A stretch of DNA of 64,000 nt from Apricaphanius iberus. Lineage: Eukaryota; Chordata; Actinopteri; Cyprinodontiformes; Aphaniidae. Shown here in pieces: positions 22,693 to 32,640 of the stretch. The notes under the pieces were generated by a model that was not told the origin of the DNA, searched no databases, and was given only the letters and a program-made list of their open reading frames with translations. The number at the start of each line of letters is the position of its first letter. Within the stretch, counting starts at the first letter, position 1. Both the position numbers and the translations under genes were made by a program. The stretch lies in the NCBI GenBank assembly GCA_028564705.1, contig JAPXFQ010002760.1, positions 62,001 to 126,000 of the forward strand. Direction: 5' to 3'.

Positions 22693-23569
22693 CTGCAGAG
22701 AGAGAGGGAAAATATTCACTGTTTCACAAAGGAAGGTAGTATGTACAGTAGTGTAAATGCTATAATAAACTGCTGAGCCCCGTAATTCACAGTTCGGTGC
22801 AAATAACTGCATCTTGGAAGAAAGATTGGAAACATATTAAAATGATCACAAAATGGTTAAGGTACTAAGCTACATTCAGTTCTTATTTTAAGAAAATTAC
22901 TGCTCCAGATTTTAAGATGTGACTCACTGACCTTAAGATCCACATGATAAAATAATCCATTGGAGCAACGTCTTAATCAAACACAGCCTCTAAAATTCCA
23001 CACGACTTCAAACATTCCGTTTCTGCAGAGTTTTATCACAGCTGCTGATCACATTTTCTTTATCAGGTGAGTTTTTTTCTCCTGCACCCAATAATGTATT
23101 CATACCAACAAACAGGATATTCTGAACCTGCTTTGAACTTTAAGAGATTCAGTTTGGAGCAAGAACATGTGGAGCAGAAAACTGCGAGAACATGTAAACT
23201 GAACCTCAACAAATCATGGTGAGAGTAAAACCCCAATGTCCCGCTGTATCTAGTGAACTGGAGTGTTTTAAAAAGACGTGGGCGTATCATAACGGGGGTC
23301 AAGGAGATTTGGATGAGGTTTTTTTTCCTTTTATCCTTCAGAATTTGCTGCTCTGGGGACTGTTTGGAGAGGCCAAGGACAGCAAGGGTTTTATTGAGTG
23401 TAAAATGAGTGGGCCACTTATATCACGAAACTCTTTGAGAAAGTCAGTGGGAGTGAAATCAGCGGGGAAATGACTCATCTGTTTGTGAGGGAACCAAAAC
23501 AGAGTGCAAGAGAAGGAACATGAAGGAAAACCCTGATAGGACTCAGTTACTCTGGGAAAACAGAGCAGA
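22693..23569. other. Intron sequence, nothing recognised
   Basis: No supported exon or element. A frame at 23216-23473 has no known motif. Confidence 0.5.
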
Positions 23570-23867
23570 TTCTATTGCTCTTTCTGTGTCTCTGTTATGT
23601 ATTCTCCAAGCCACAGACGGTCGCGGCAGATAACCGCTTGTGCTGAGCCTGGTTCTGCCGGAGGTTTCTTCCTGTTAAAAGGGAGTTTTTCCTTCCCACT
23701 GTCGCTTCATGCTTGCTCAGTATGAGGGATTGCTGAGAATTCCACGACGCAATCTTCTGTGGTACAATACAATAAACATTGTATTGTAATAACTCTTTTT
23801 GTAAAGTGCCTTGAGATGACATCTGTTGTGAAATGGTGCTATATAAATAAACTGAATTGAATTGAAT
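23570..23867 (+). repeat. L2-type LINE 3' end
   Basis: Nearly the same sequence as 48900-49220 and 63430-63745 (ttctattgctctttctgtgt, cacagacggtcgcggcagat, agtgccttgagatgacatc, then a tataaataaactgaattg tail). Only the last 300 bp of the element is present. Confidence 0.85.
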
Positions 23868-25129
23868 TCGAAGGAAAGAGAGAGAAGCCTGCAATTTAGA
23901 AGTAGCCTATGATTTAAATGTTTAAAATCACTGAATACTTACAAAGATCCTTAAACATGTGGTATGGCCAATAGGATATTAGGTGGATTTACTGGAATAG
24001 GTAAACTTTTAGAACTTTCAGATTCCCAAATGGAATGTAAAATGATAACAAGGTTTTAAAATTTTGTATATATATATAGATATATATATATATAAATCAG
24101 AAAAAAGTGTGGTGAATATTTGTATTTAGCCAAGGAGTGTCTAACTAACTAAGGATACATCAGACGTGCCTTCATGCCTTCTTCCTAACTGACATATATA
24201 AAAAGAACAGTAACACACTCGTTATACATTTCCAGTTCCATGGTTGAAGTATTACTACGCTACAATGCTACTACGGTGGGTGGGACGGAGCACGTAAGCC
24301 GGCAGCCGCGGTCACGTAAGGCAAGTCTGTTCCAAACCGTTTTTTGTTTTTGACCAAGGAAGGACAGTTTCCTCGTAAGCAAGGCGCCTCGCCTACCCAG
24401 GCACTGCCTTGGTAGGTGAGGTGCCTTGAAACTGAGAAACACCCAGTGTAACTAGTAACGAAGCACAGAATGCTGAGAAAGTCATTCCATCTGCCGTTTA
24501 GAAGTTTATCGGATTCAAAAGGTCAGACGAGAAACAAACAGCATATCTTTTACAAGCGCTATTGCGAGTAACCATTATGGGGGTGTGATGAGCTCTATCT
24601 GACCGTCTGTAGGTAAACGCGGTCAACAGCGGCAAAACCAGTAGGAAAGAAATTAAAAATAGCCGTAAATATGTTTTACATACCCACTACAATACTTTTG
24701 CCGTTTTTTTCTTCTGTTATCTGAATATTAACGAGCTAATAATCTACGGTTGCCATGTTTATTTTACTTCTTCTTTGGCAAAATCCGGTCTGAGTCTGCA
24801 CTCTGCCCCCTAGCGGGATTCTTCAGTACTACATGCAAAGCCAGTACAAGATGAAATTTTCTGCTTGTGCCAATGTGAGGTTAAAATCAACTTTACTTTC
24901 AGCCTTAGAACATCAAGAATGTCTACTAGAATCATAATCATTTAAATTCTTTTCACATCCTTTATAAAATATCCTTTATTATTTTGGTGTATATATTATC
25001 CTTTATTATCCTTTATTATCCTTTATTATCCTTTATTATTTACGATCTGATATTTATTTGTATTTTTACTTATTTTTGTTCTTATTTTTCTTTTTTTTTC
25101 TTTTTTTTATTTCACTTATTCAAGTTCTG
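23868..25129. other. Non-coding intron DNA with a hairpin and a simple repeat
   Basis: Holds a TA-rich tract (24065-24095), an imperfect hairpin at 24365-24434 and a tandem ttattatcc run at 24992-25040. No gene supported. Confidence 0.55.
24365..24434. repeat. Interrupted inverted repeat (hairpin)
   Basis: Inner arms 24381-24397 and 24411-24427 pair at 15 of 17 positions, the two mismatches being CG-to-TG changes. Outer arms cagtttc (24365-24371) and gaaactg (24428-24434) pair perfectly. A 9-nt bulge separates the left arms. Confidence 0.7.
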
Positions 25130-25210
25130 TACTGGAGGAAAAAGTTTGCCGGAGTCAAATTCCTTGTATGTGACATACTTGGCCAATAAACTGATTCTGA
25201 TTCTGATCAT
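25130..25210 (+). repeat. LINE-like 3' tail with (CTGATT)n
   Basis: ggccaataaactgattctg followed by a repeated gattct pattern is a common 3' end of fish retroposons. The parent family is not determined. Confidence 0.45.
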
Positions 25211-25427
25211 TCACCTGTGTCTCAAACAACATGATGCAATCCATGTGACAGTCAAATGAGCTATTAAAGCACATTTTTAGATTATTAATTCTTATAAGAT
25301 AATGTGGGTATGAAAGGTCTGGTATTAAAAAAATTATACCTTTAAATACCATAATACCGATATGTGTTTAAAAAAATACCATGATATGAAAATTATGCCA
25401 TACTACCCAGCCCTACCTGGAGCTCTG

Positions 25428-26235
25428 AATCCTCTTTAAAAAGGGGGACCACAGGGTGTGTTCCAACTACAGGGGGATCACACTCAGGAGCCTCCCTGGT
25501 AAGGTCTATTCAGGGGTTCTGGAGGAGTGTCTGATGGATAGTCGAACCTCGGATTCAGGAGGAACAATGCGGTTTTCGTCCTGGCCGTGGAACACTGGAC
25601 CAGCTCTATACCCTCAGCAGGGTACTGGATGGTGCGTGGGAGGTCGCCCAACCAGTTTACATGTGTTTTGTGGACTTGGAGAAGGCGTTCAACTGTGTCC
25701 CTCCGGGAATCCTGTGGGGGGGTACCAGGCCCTTTGATAAGGGCTGTTAGGTCCCTGTATGACCGGTGTCAGAGTTTGGTTTGCATTGCCGGCAGTAAGT
25801 CGGATTCGTTTCCAGTGAGAGTTGGACTCCACCACGCTTGCCCTTTATCACCGATCCTGTTCATAACATTTATGAACAGGATCGGTTGAAGGATCAGTGA
25901 AGCGGCTGGGATAAGAATCAGCACCTCCAAATCCGAAACCATGGTCTTGAGACAGAAATGGGTAGGGTGCCTTCCTCAAGTGGAGGAGTTTTGTTCACGA
26001 ATGAGGGAAAATTGGAGCGGGAGACTGATAGACAGAATGGTAAGGCACCTTCAGTTATGCGGGCGCTGTACTGGTCTGTCGTAGTAAAGAGAGAGCTGAG
26101 CCAAAAGGCGAGATAGGGTGAGAAGCTCGGTCATCCGGAGGGGGCTCAGAGTAGAGCCGCTGCTCCTCTCCATCGAGAGGAGCCAGTTAAGGTGGCTCTG
26201 GCATCTGGTCAGGATGTGGGTGTGTAGGGCTGCCA
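25428..26235 (+). pseudogene. Rex3 (RTE-clade) LINE ORF2 fragment
   Basis: Reverse transcriptase region with CSNYRGITLRSLPGKVYSGVLEE (25456-25530), a degraded catalytic-A region (about 25660-25700, FVDLEKAFN-like in another frame), IRAVRSLYDRCQSLVCIAGSKSDSFPVRVGLH (about 25735-25840) and CPLSPILFITFMNRI (25840-25890). The stretch gccctttatcaccg at about 25840 matches the binding site of a widely used Rex3 RT primer. Many stops and frameshifts are present, and the YADD/FADD core is lost between about 25890 and 26050. The C-terminal region follows to about 26235 (similar to ELGVEPLLLRVE, degraded). Confidence 0.75.
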
Positions 26236-26279
26236 AAAAGGTGTCTGACTGTCATTTTTTCCCATCCACTGCCTGATCG

Positions 26280-26580
26280 TACTAGCGATGACATGTACAG
26301 CCGTATGCTGTCGTTTCACCTTTGGTTGTCAAGGTGGTGTCCCAAAAACGATGTGGGCTACATTGATAACTGGGGGACCTTCTGGGGAAAACCTGGACTA
26401 TTACGTAGAGATGGCATCCATCCCACCACGGACAGCGTTGCCCTTCTTTCCAGGAACATTGATAGGGTTATCTCTAGTTTCCCAATGCTGTGACAACCCA
26501 GACTCCAGATCAGGGAACAGGGACTGCCACCCACCCACTACACTATAAAGACAGTTTCCTTTCCACTACCCAAAACTAAT
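26280..26580 (+). pseudogene. L2-type LINE ORF1 remnant with SGNH-hydrolase-like end
   Basis: The frame at 26293-26493 reads FHLWLSRWCPKNDVGYIDN, FWGKPGLLRRDGIHPTTDS and ALLSRNIDRVI. The RDGIHP box is the Asp-x-x-His catalytic block of GDSL/SGNH esterases, a domain described in ORF1 proteins of CR1/L2-type LINEs. Only the C-terminal third remains; it ends at a stop near 26494, upstream of ORF2. Its likely role is an accessory nucleoprotein in retrotransposition (family knowledge). Inactive as a fragment. Confidence 0.65.
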
Positions 26581-28920
26581 TAATTAAAAGTTAATGCAAC
26601 TAGAGCAAAGTATAAAAATCTCCTAAAGATAAATACAACTCCAACTGAAAAGAAAAATAAATCAATTAAATGTGGTTTACTAAACATAAGATCTCTCCCC
26701 TCAAAAACACTCTTGGTAAATGACTTAATTTGTGATAATATTGATTTGTTTTGTCTTGCAGAGACATGGTTGCAGGAAGAGGACCATGTCACAATAAATG
26801 AGTAAACTACCCCTAGCTACTTAAACTTTAGTGTCCCTCGAAGTACTGGTTGAGTAGGTGGAGTAGCCAACATCTTTCATTCAAATTTACTAATTAATCC
26901 CTCAAAAAATAATAGTTACAGTTTCTTTGAGCATTTAATCTTTAGCCTTCCTCATACACATAACAAAGCAGTAAAGCCACTTTTATTCGTGGTTTTGTAT
27001 CGTCAACCAGGCCCTTATTCGCAATTTTTAGATGACATATCAGATTTTCTATCTGACTTAGTTTTAAACACTGATAAAGTTATTATAGTTGGAGACTTCA
27101 ATATTCATGTTGATAGTGAAAGTGATAGTCTAAATACAGCTTTTAACATTATCTTAGACTCAATAGGCTTTACTCAAAATGTGCAGGGACCAACCCACTC
27201 TTGTCGCAACACTTTAGATCTTGTGTTGACTTATGGCATTGACTGTGAAGAAATGACAGTCTTACCATTCAAACCTGAAAGAAAACTTCATTATACCAGA
27301 ACGTTATCAGACAATGCTGTAGCAAGTTTTAGAGAAGCTCTTCCAACTGTAATTTCCTCAGTATATAAAAGTACAATAGAAAATAGTGATTTAAATTCTG
27401 ACCCCTCACAACTTGACATTCTAGTTCATAGCGTTAATTCCTCCCTGCGTCTGGCAATAGACAAAGTTGCCCCCTTGAAAAGGAAGGTGGTTAGCCATAG
27501 AAGATTAGCTCCCTGGTTTAATTTAGAGCTATTTACCCTAAAGCAGAATGTTAGAAAACTACAGAGAAAATGGCGCTCCACGCATTTACAGGATTCTTAT
27601 TTAGTGTGGAAAAATAGTCGATTGCAATATAAAAAGAGCATTCGAACAGCTAGAAGAGCATATTATTCATCTTTAATCGAGGAGAATAAAAACAATCCTA
27701 GGTTTCTTTTTAATACAGTTGCCAAACTCACATAGGATCATAGCTCTGTAGTGACGACTTCATGCAATTTTTTATAAATAAAACAGACTCTATAAAAAAT
27801 AAGATAAATGTGAACCTTCCCAATATGCTTGCTTCTTCCTAAGTTAATGAGGCAACATCAAAAATGGTTGAACCTAATATATGCTTGAACTGCTTTAATG
27901 CAGCTGAACTTCCAGATCTACGAAAATGATTAGCTTCATCAAAAACTTCAACTTGCATGTTAGACCAAGTCCCAACTAAACTTTTAAAAGATTTTTCCCT
28001 TTGATTGCTGATCCAATTTTAGATATAATGAATCTATCCTTAGTCAATGGATATGTACCACAGGAGTTTAAGATTGCTGTAATTAAACCTCTACTTAAGA
28101 AACCATCTCTTGATCAAAATGACGTAATTAACTATAGACCGATATCTAATCTTCCCTTCTTATCTAAAATTCTTGAGAAAATAGTTGCACCACTTGCACA
28201 TGATTCTGAATTCTGATAAAACAGAAGTTGTCGTCTTTGGAACAGAAGCTCTGAAAAAGAAACTACTTGGTCAACCTCTTCACCTAGACGGCATTAAATT
28301 AGCCTAGAGCAAAGCAAAGAACCTCTGTGTTATTTTTGACCAAGATATGTAATTTAGATCTCACATTAAAGAAGTCTCTAGGATTTCCTTTTTTCACCTT
28401 AGGAATATTGCAAAAATTAGAACCATCCTGTCCAGGAATGATGCTGAAAAACTAGTCCATGCCTTTGTTACTTCAAGGCTGGATTACTGTAACTCTTTAT
28501 TATCAGGTAGTGAACAGAATACATTTAAAAGTCTTTAGTTAGTCCAAAATGCTGCTGCTAGGGTTCTAATGAATAAAAGAAGATGAGATCGCATTTCCCG
28601 ATTTTTAGCTTCTCTTCACTGGCTCCCAGTAAAATCTAGAATAGAATTCAAGATCCTCCTTCTGACATATAAAGCTCTTAATAATCAAGCTCAATCATAC
28701 ATAAGAGACCTGATTGTTCCATATGTTCCTAACAGGGCCCTTCACTCTCAGACGGCAGGTTTACTGGTAGTTCCTAGGATTTCTAAAAGTAGAATGGGTG
28801 GTAGATCTTTCAGTTACCAGTTTCCCCTCCTGTGGAACCAGTGAAATAGACAACTTGTCTGTCTTTAAAACTTGGCTTAAAACCTTCCTCTTTGAGAAAG
28901 CTTACAGTTAGAGACAGGTT
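26581..28920 (+). pseudogene. L2-type LINE ORF2 (endonuclease + RT), internally deleted
   Basis: ORF2 would encode an APE-type endonuclease and a reverse transcriptase. Visible in order: endonuclease start [19 protein letters not shown] (about 26670), [10 protein letters not shown] (about 26755), YRQPGPYSQFLDDISDF and VGDFNIHVDSESDS (26998-27130); a linker (VAPLKRKVVSHRRLAPWF, about 27465); RT start (IAVIKPLLKKPSLDQNDVINY then RPISNLPFLSKILEKIV, 28070-28185). At about 28190-28205 it jumps to LNSDKTEVVVFG (about 28206), skipping the RT catalytic core including YADD. The C-terminal part (FFHLRNIAKIRTILSRNDAEK, HAFVTSRLDYCNSLLSG, LHWLPVKSRIEFKILLLTYK) runs to about 28920. There are many stops and frameshifts. 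It belongs to the same subfamily as the copies at 48025, 50735 and 60440. Confidence 0.85.
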
Positions 28921-29431
28921 AGACAGGAAGCCAGGAAGAGACAGTTTAATGTTAGTAGTCAGTTGAGTAGCTAGGTAGAGATAGATTAATGTAAGCCAGG
29001 TTGAGTGTTAGTAGCTAGGTCTCCTAGTAGCTAGGAGACAGGTTAATGTTAGTAGTCAGGTAGAGTTTCAAAAGCTAGGAAGAGATAGGAAGAGGTAGAG
29101 TAGCTAGGTAGAGATAGGTTAATGTAAGCCAGGTAGAAAGTGTTAGTAACTAGGTCTCCTAGTAGCTAGGAGACAGGTTAATGTTAGTAGCTATGCTTGT
29201 GCTGAGCCTGGTTCTGCCGGAGGTTTCTTCTTGTTAAAATTGAGTTTTTCCTTTCCACTGTCGCTTCATGCTTGCTCACTGTGAGGGATTGCTTAGAATT
29301 ACACGACGCAATCTTCTGTGGTTCTCTAATTTCTACATTAAACATTGTATTGTAAAAACTCTTCTTGTAAAGTGCCTTGAGATGACATCCGTTGTGAAAA
29401 GGCGCTATATAAATAAACTGAATTGAATTGT
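28921..29431 (+). repeat. L2-type 3' UTR without the 28S insert
   Basis: Imperfect internal repeats of agctaggtagagatagg and gacaggttaatgttagtag, then the conserved 3' end and aataaactgaattgaattg tail at 29405-29431. Compared with 48025-49220 and 60440-63745, this copy goes directly from gtaagccagg to gtgttagtag and lacks the 28S rRNA piece. Confidence 0.82.
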
Positions 29432-29454
29432 AGCACTACCCGTCTCCACTTCTG

Positions 29455-29841
29455 AATGCCTCTCTCTTTTCTAGCAACATCAATTTAGGAGTAAACCAGG
29501 GTTAGCCATTCTTATTACTACCTTTGGTGAGTGATGGCACAATACTGTCCTTGCAGAGGTGTATATAGTAGTTGACACTGTCCGTAAACACATCCACTGT
29601 TAGAATCAGCCCTCCATGGGTCCTAGTCTGTAGCTTCTAAACAAATGCGAATCTCCTCCACAGCCTTGTTGCTCCACAGTTTTGTAATCCTCGAAACTGT
29701 TTTGGAAAGCTTCAGTTTCTGTCTGTACAGGGGGGTCATGATGTGGTCAGAAAAGAGTGCAGTGCTGGGCAATGCATGACAGGCCTCGCTTATGGTGTGG
29801 TAACAATGATCCAGTGTCCTTTCCTCTGTAGTCGGGCATTT

Positions 29842-29847
<6 letters not shown>
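29455..29847 (-). pseudogene. LINE ORF2 endonuclease/linker fragment
   Basis: The minus-strand frame reads LDHCYHTISEACHALPSTALF, SDHIMTPLYRQKLKLSKTV and KLWSNKAVEEIRICLEATD. This is the region between endonuclease (SDH) and RT in a common fish LINE of the CR1/Jockey-like group, possibly the same family as 37505-38612. Truncated on both sides; the upstream flank is a TA microsatellite (29849-29893). Confidence 0.6.

Positions 29848-29848
<1 letters not shown>

Positions 29849-29893
<45 letters not shown>
29849..29893. repeat. (TA)n microsatellite
   Basis: About 45 bases of alternating TA. Confidence 0.9.
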
Positions 29894-29895
<2 letters not shown>

Positions 29896-29996
29896 AATTA
29901 AATAGTCTTTTATTGTCCCACATATGTTTTACATACCCACTACAATACCCACAAGAATTCGGAACACCATAAGCAGATAGAAAGGAGTTACATGGA

Positions 29997-32640
29997 TTGG
30001 GGTGGACCAAGGGTGGAAAAAAAATAAAAACTTTGAACATAGTAATAAATCAGATAGTTATAAATAAAGAAAAAACAACTATATCTGCAATCAAAGACAC
30101 AATTGGGAATATAATATATGATCCTGAAAGAATAAACAACACATTCAAAAAGTTTTATGAGACTTTATACACACCGGAGATAAACCCATCAAATAATGAA
30201 ATTGAACAATTTCTGGATAAAATAACTCTTCCTAAACTTTCAGACAATCAAGCAAAGGCCCTGGATTGACCGCTAACAGTGACTGAACTCCAGGAGGCCC
30301 TCCAATCCATGCCTAATAATAAAGCTCCAGGCCCAGATGGATTTCCAGTAGAGTTCTATAAAAAATTCTGGAATATTCTGGCACCAACATTTTACAAAAT
30401 GTTGCAGGAAACAAAGGAAAATGGTCGATTACCACCAAACATGAATTCTGCCTACATCAATCTTCTATTAAAACCAGGAAAAGACCCTATGTCTCCTACC
30501 AGTTATCGTCCCATTTCTCTTATCAATGTGGATCTGAAAATAATTTGCAAAGCTCTTGCAAGAAGGATAGAGAAAATAACACCTCTAATAATCCATTCTG
30601 ATCAAACAGGTTTTATAAAAGGTAGGCTCTCTTCAACAAATTCACGTAGATTAATAGATTTAATAGATTATTCCCACTGTAAAAACGTCCAAACCAATAT
30701 ATTATCTTTAGATGCAGAAAAAGCATTTGATAGAGTTAACTGGAAATTTTTATTTGCAGCCTTAAATAAATTCGGATTCAGTAATTATTTTGTAAACTGG
30801 TTAAAAATATTATACAGCTCACCAACAGCATGTATTAGGACCAATATTCAAACATAATCAAGGTTCTTTCTTCAGAGAGGTACCAGGCGGGGATGTCCAC
30901 TTTCTCCCTCCCTCTTTGCTATTTTTATTGAACCATTAGCAGCAGCAATCAGGCAAAATAATAATGTTAAAGGTATACAATGCAACAAAATAGAACATAA
31001 AATCAGTTTATACGCAGATGATGTACTACTTTTTCTACAGCATTCACAAACTTCCTTCTCTCAGGTAATTGAGTTAATAAAATCTTACTCAAGAGTTTCA
31101 GACTATTCCATAAATTGGTTAAAATCTACAGTCCTTCCAATCAACTGTTTTTACCAGAGTCCTGTTGCTTTACAGCTCCGGTCGGGAAATATTACATATC
31201 TAGGTATCCATATCTCACCAAGACTGGCAGACTTATCTAAGCTAAACTACGTCCAACTTTTAAAAAAAGTGGAAGATGATCTGGCAAGATGGAAATCCCT
31301 TCCAATATCACTTATTGGAAGGGTAGCTACAATAAAAATGATGGTTTTGCCTAGAATCAATTATTTATTCTCAATGATCCCAAGCAAACCATCACCTGAT
31401 TGGTTTAGATCTCTGGACTCTTCTGTTTCTAAATTTCTTTGGAAAGATAACCCCCCACGTATCAGCTTAAAAACACTACAGAAGTCCAAAGATAAAGGAG
31501 GTCTAGACCTACCAAACTTTCGTCATTATTTCTTAGCCAACAGACTCCAATACACATCAAGATGGGTAAAACACAGTTATATCGATGAGTGCTGGGTAGA
31601 TGTAGAACAGACACTATGCAATAAGAAAAAACTTTCAGATCTACCTTTTGTTAGCTCAAATATAAAACAAAATGAATGTTTCAAAAGTATAAATATCAGC
31701 TCCTCTCTGACAGCTTGGTGGGAATTTCTTAAAATGACAAAGACCTCACTAGTCCCATGCAGGCGTACACCCATCTGGAATAACCCGGACATCTTACAAA
31801 AAAAATGCATGATTAACTTTCCAGGCTGGAGTTGTAAAGGAATTGAATACCTGGAGCATATATTTGATGGAACAGACTTTATCCTCTTTAATACATTGGT
31901 TACACAATTCGGAATTAACAAGAATAAATTCTTAGAATACCAACAAATTAAATCAATTATAAAAAATAAATTTAGGCTCAATACAGTTGATTTACAAATT
32001 CCAGGAAAAGTTTTAGACTTCCTTAATCTTAACCCTCCCAAACTGCTATCTAAAATATACAAAACATTAAATAGAATAGATGAATCAATAGCCCTTCCTA
32101 TTTCAAAATGGGAGATGGACTTTTCCATCTCAATAGACCAAAACCTCTGGTATCAAATTTCATTAAGAACCTTTAAATTTCTTAAAAATCCTAATCTATG
32201 ATTAATACAATATAAAATCCTTCATAGAGTGCATTATACAGGGCAACAGATGTTCAAGATGGGTTACCTGTTTACAATGTACAAGCAATCTACCAGACAA
32301 TTATATTCATGCTCTTTGGTTCTGCCCACCTGTTAAGAAATATTGGTACCAGATATGTGAAGACCTATCAAAGTGTCTGAAATGTAATATCACACCTGCT
32401 CCCACAGTTTGCTTGCTGGGAAATGTAGATGAAGTTACCATGGATACAAAGTCTATGCAATTATTTTACATCGCCTTATGCATCGCTAAGAAAAATATCC
32501 TCTTGAACTGGAAAAATAAAAATACTCTGAATATTAATCAATATAGAAATCTCCTTCTGGATTACATTGGTCTAGAAACGGCATCTGCCTCCACATCTGA
32601 TCAATCTTTCTGGTCACCCTTGATCAGTTCCATCACCTAG
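29997..32640 (+). pseudogene. L1 (Tx1-like) LINE ORF2, 5'-truncated
   Basis: Begins inside the linker before RT (AIKDTIGNIIYDPERINNTF). Blocks: NNKAPGPDGFPVEFYKKFW (about 30310), SYRPISLINVDLKIICKALA (about 30500), DQTGFIKGR, SLDAEKAFDRVNWKFLF (about 30708, catalytic A), [19 protein letters not shown] (about 30880-30940), [11 protein letters not shown] (about 31004-31036, catalytic C intact) and the thumb [21 protein letters not shown] (about 31280). The C-terminal L1 domain ([20 protein letters not shown]) runs to 32201. After a short frameshifted part containing a WF(C)PP-like block (about 32310-32340), it ends at the stop at 32638. In-frame stops occur at 30267, 30855 and about 32199. Endonuclease and ORF1 are missing, so it is inactive. 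It lies in the largest visible frzb intron. Confidence 0.88.
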
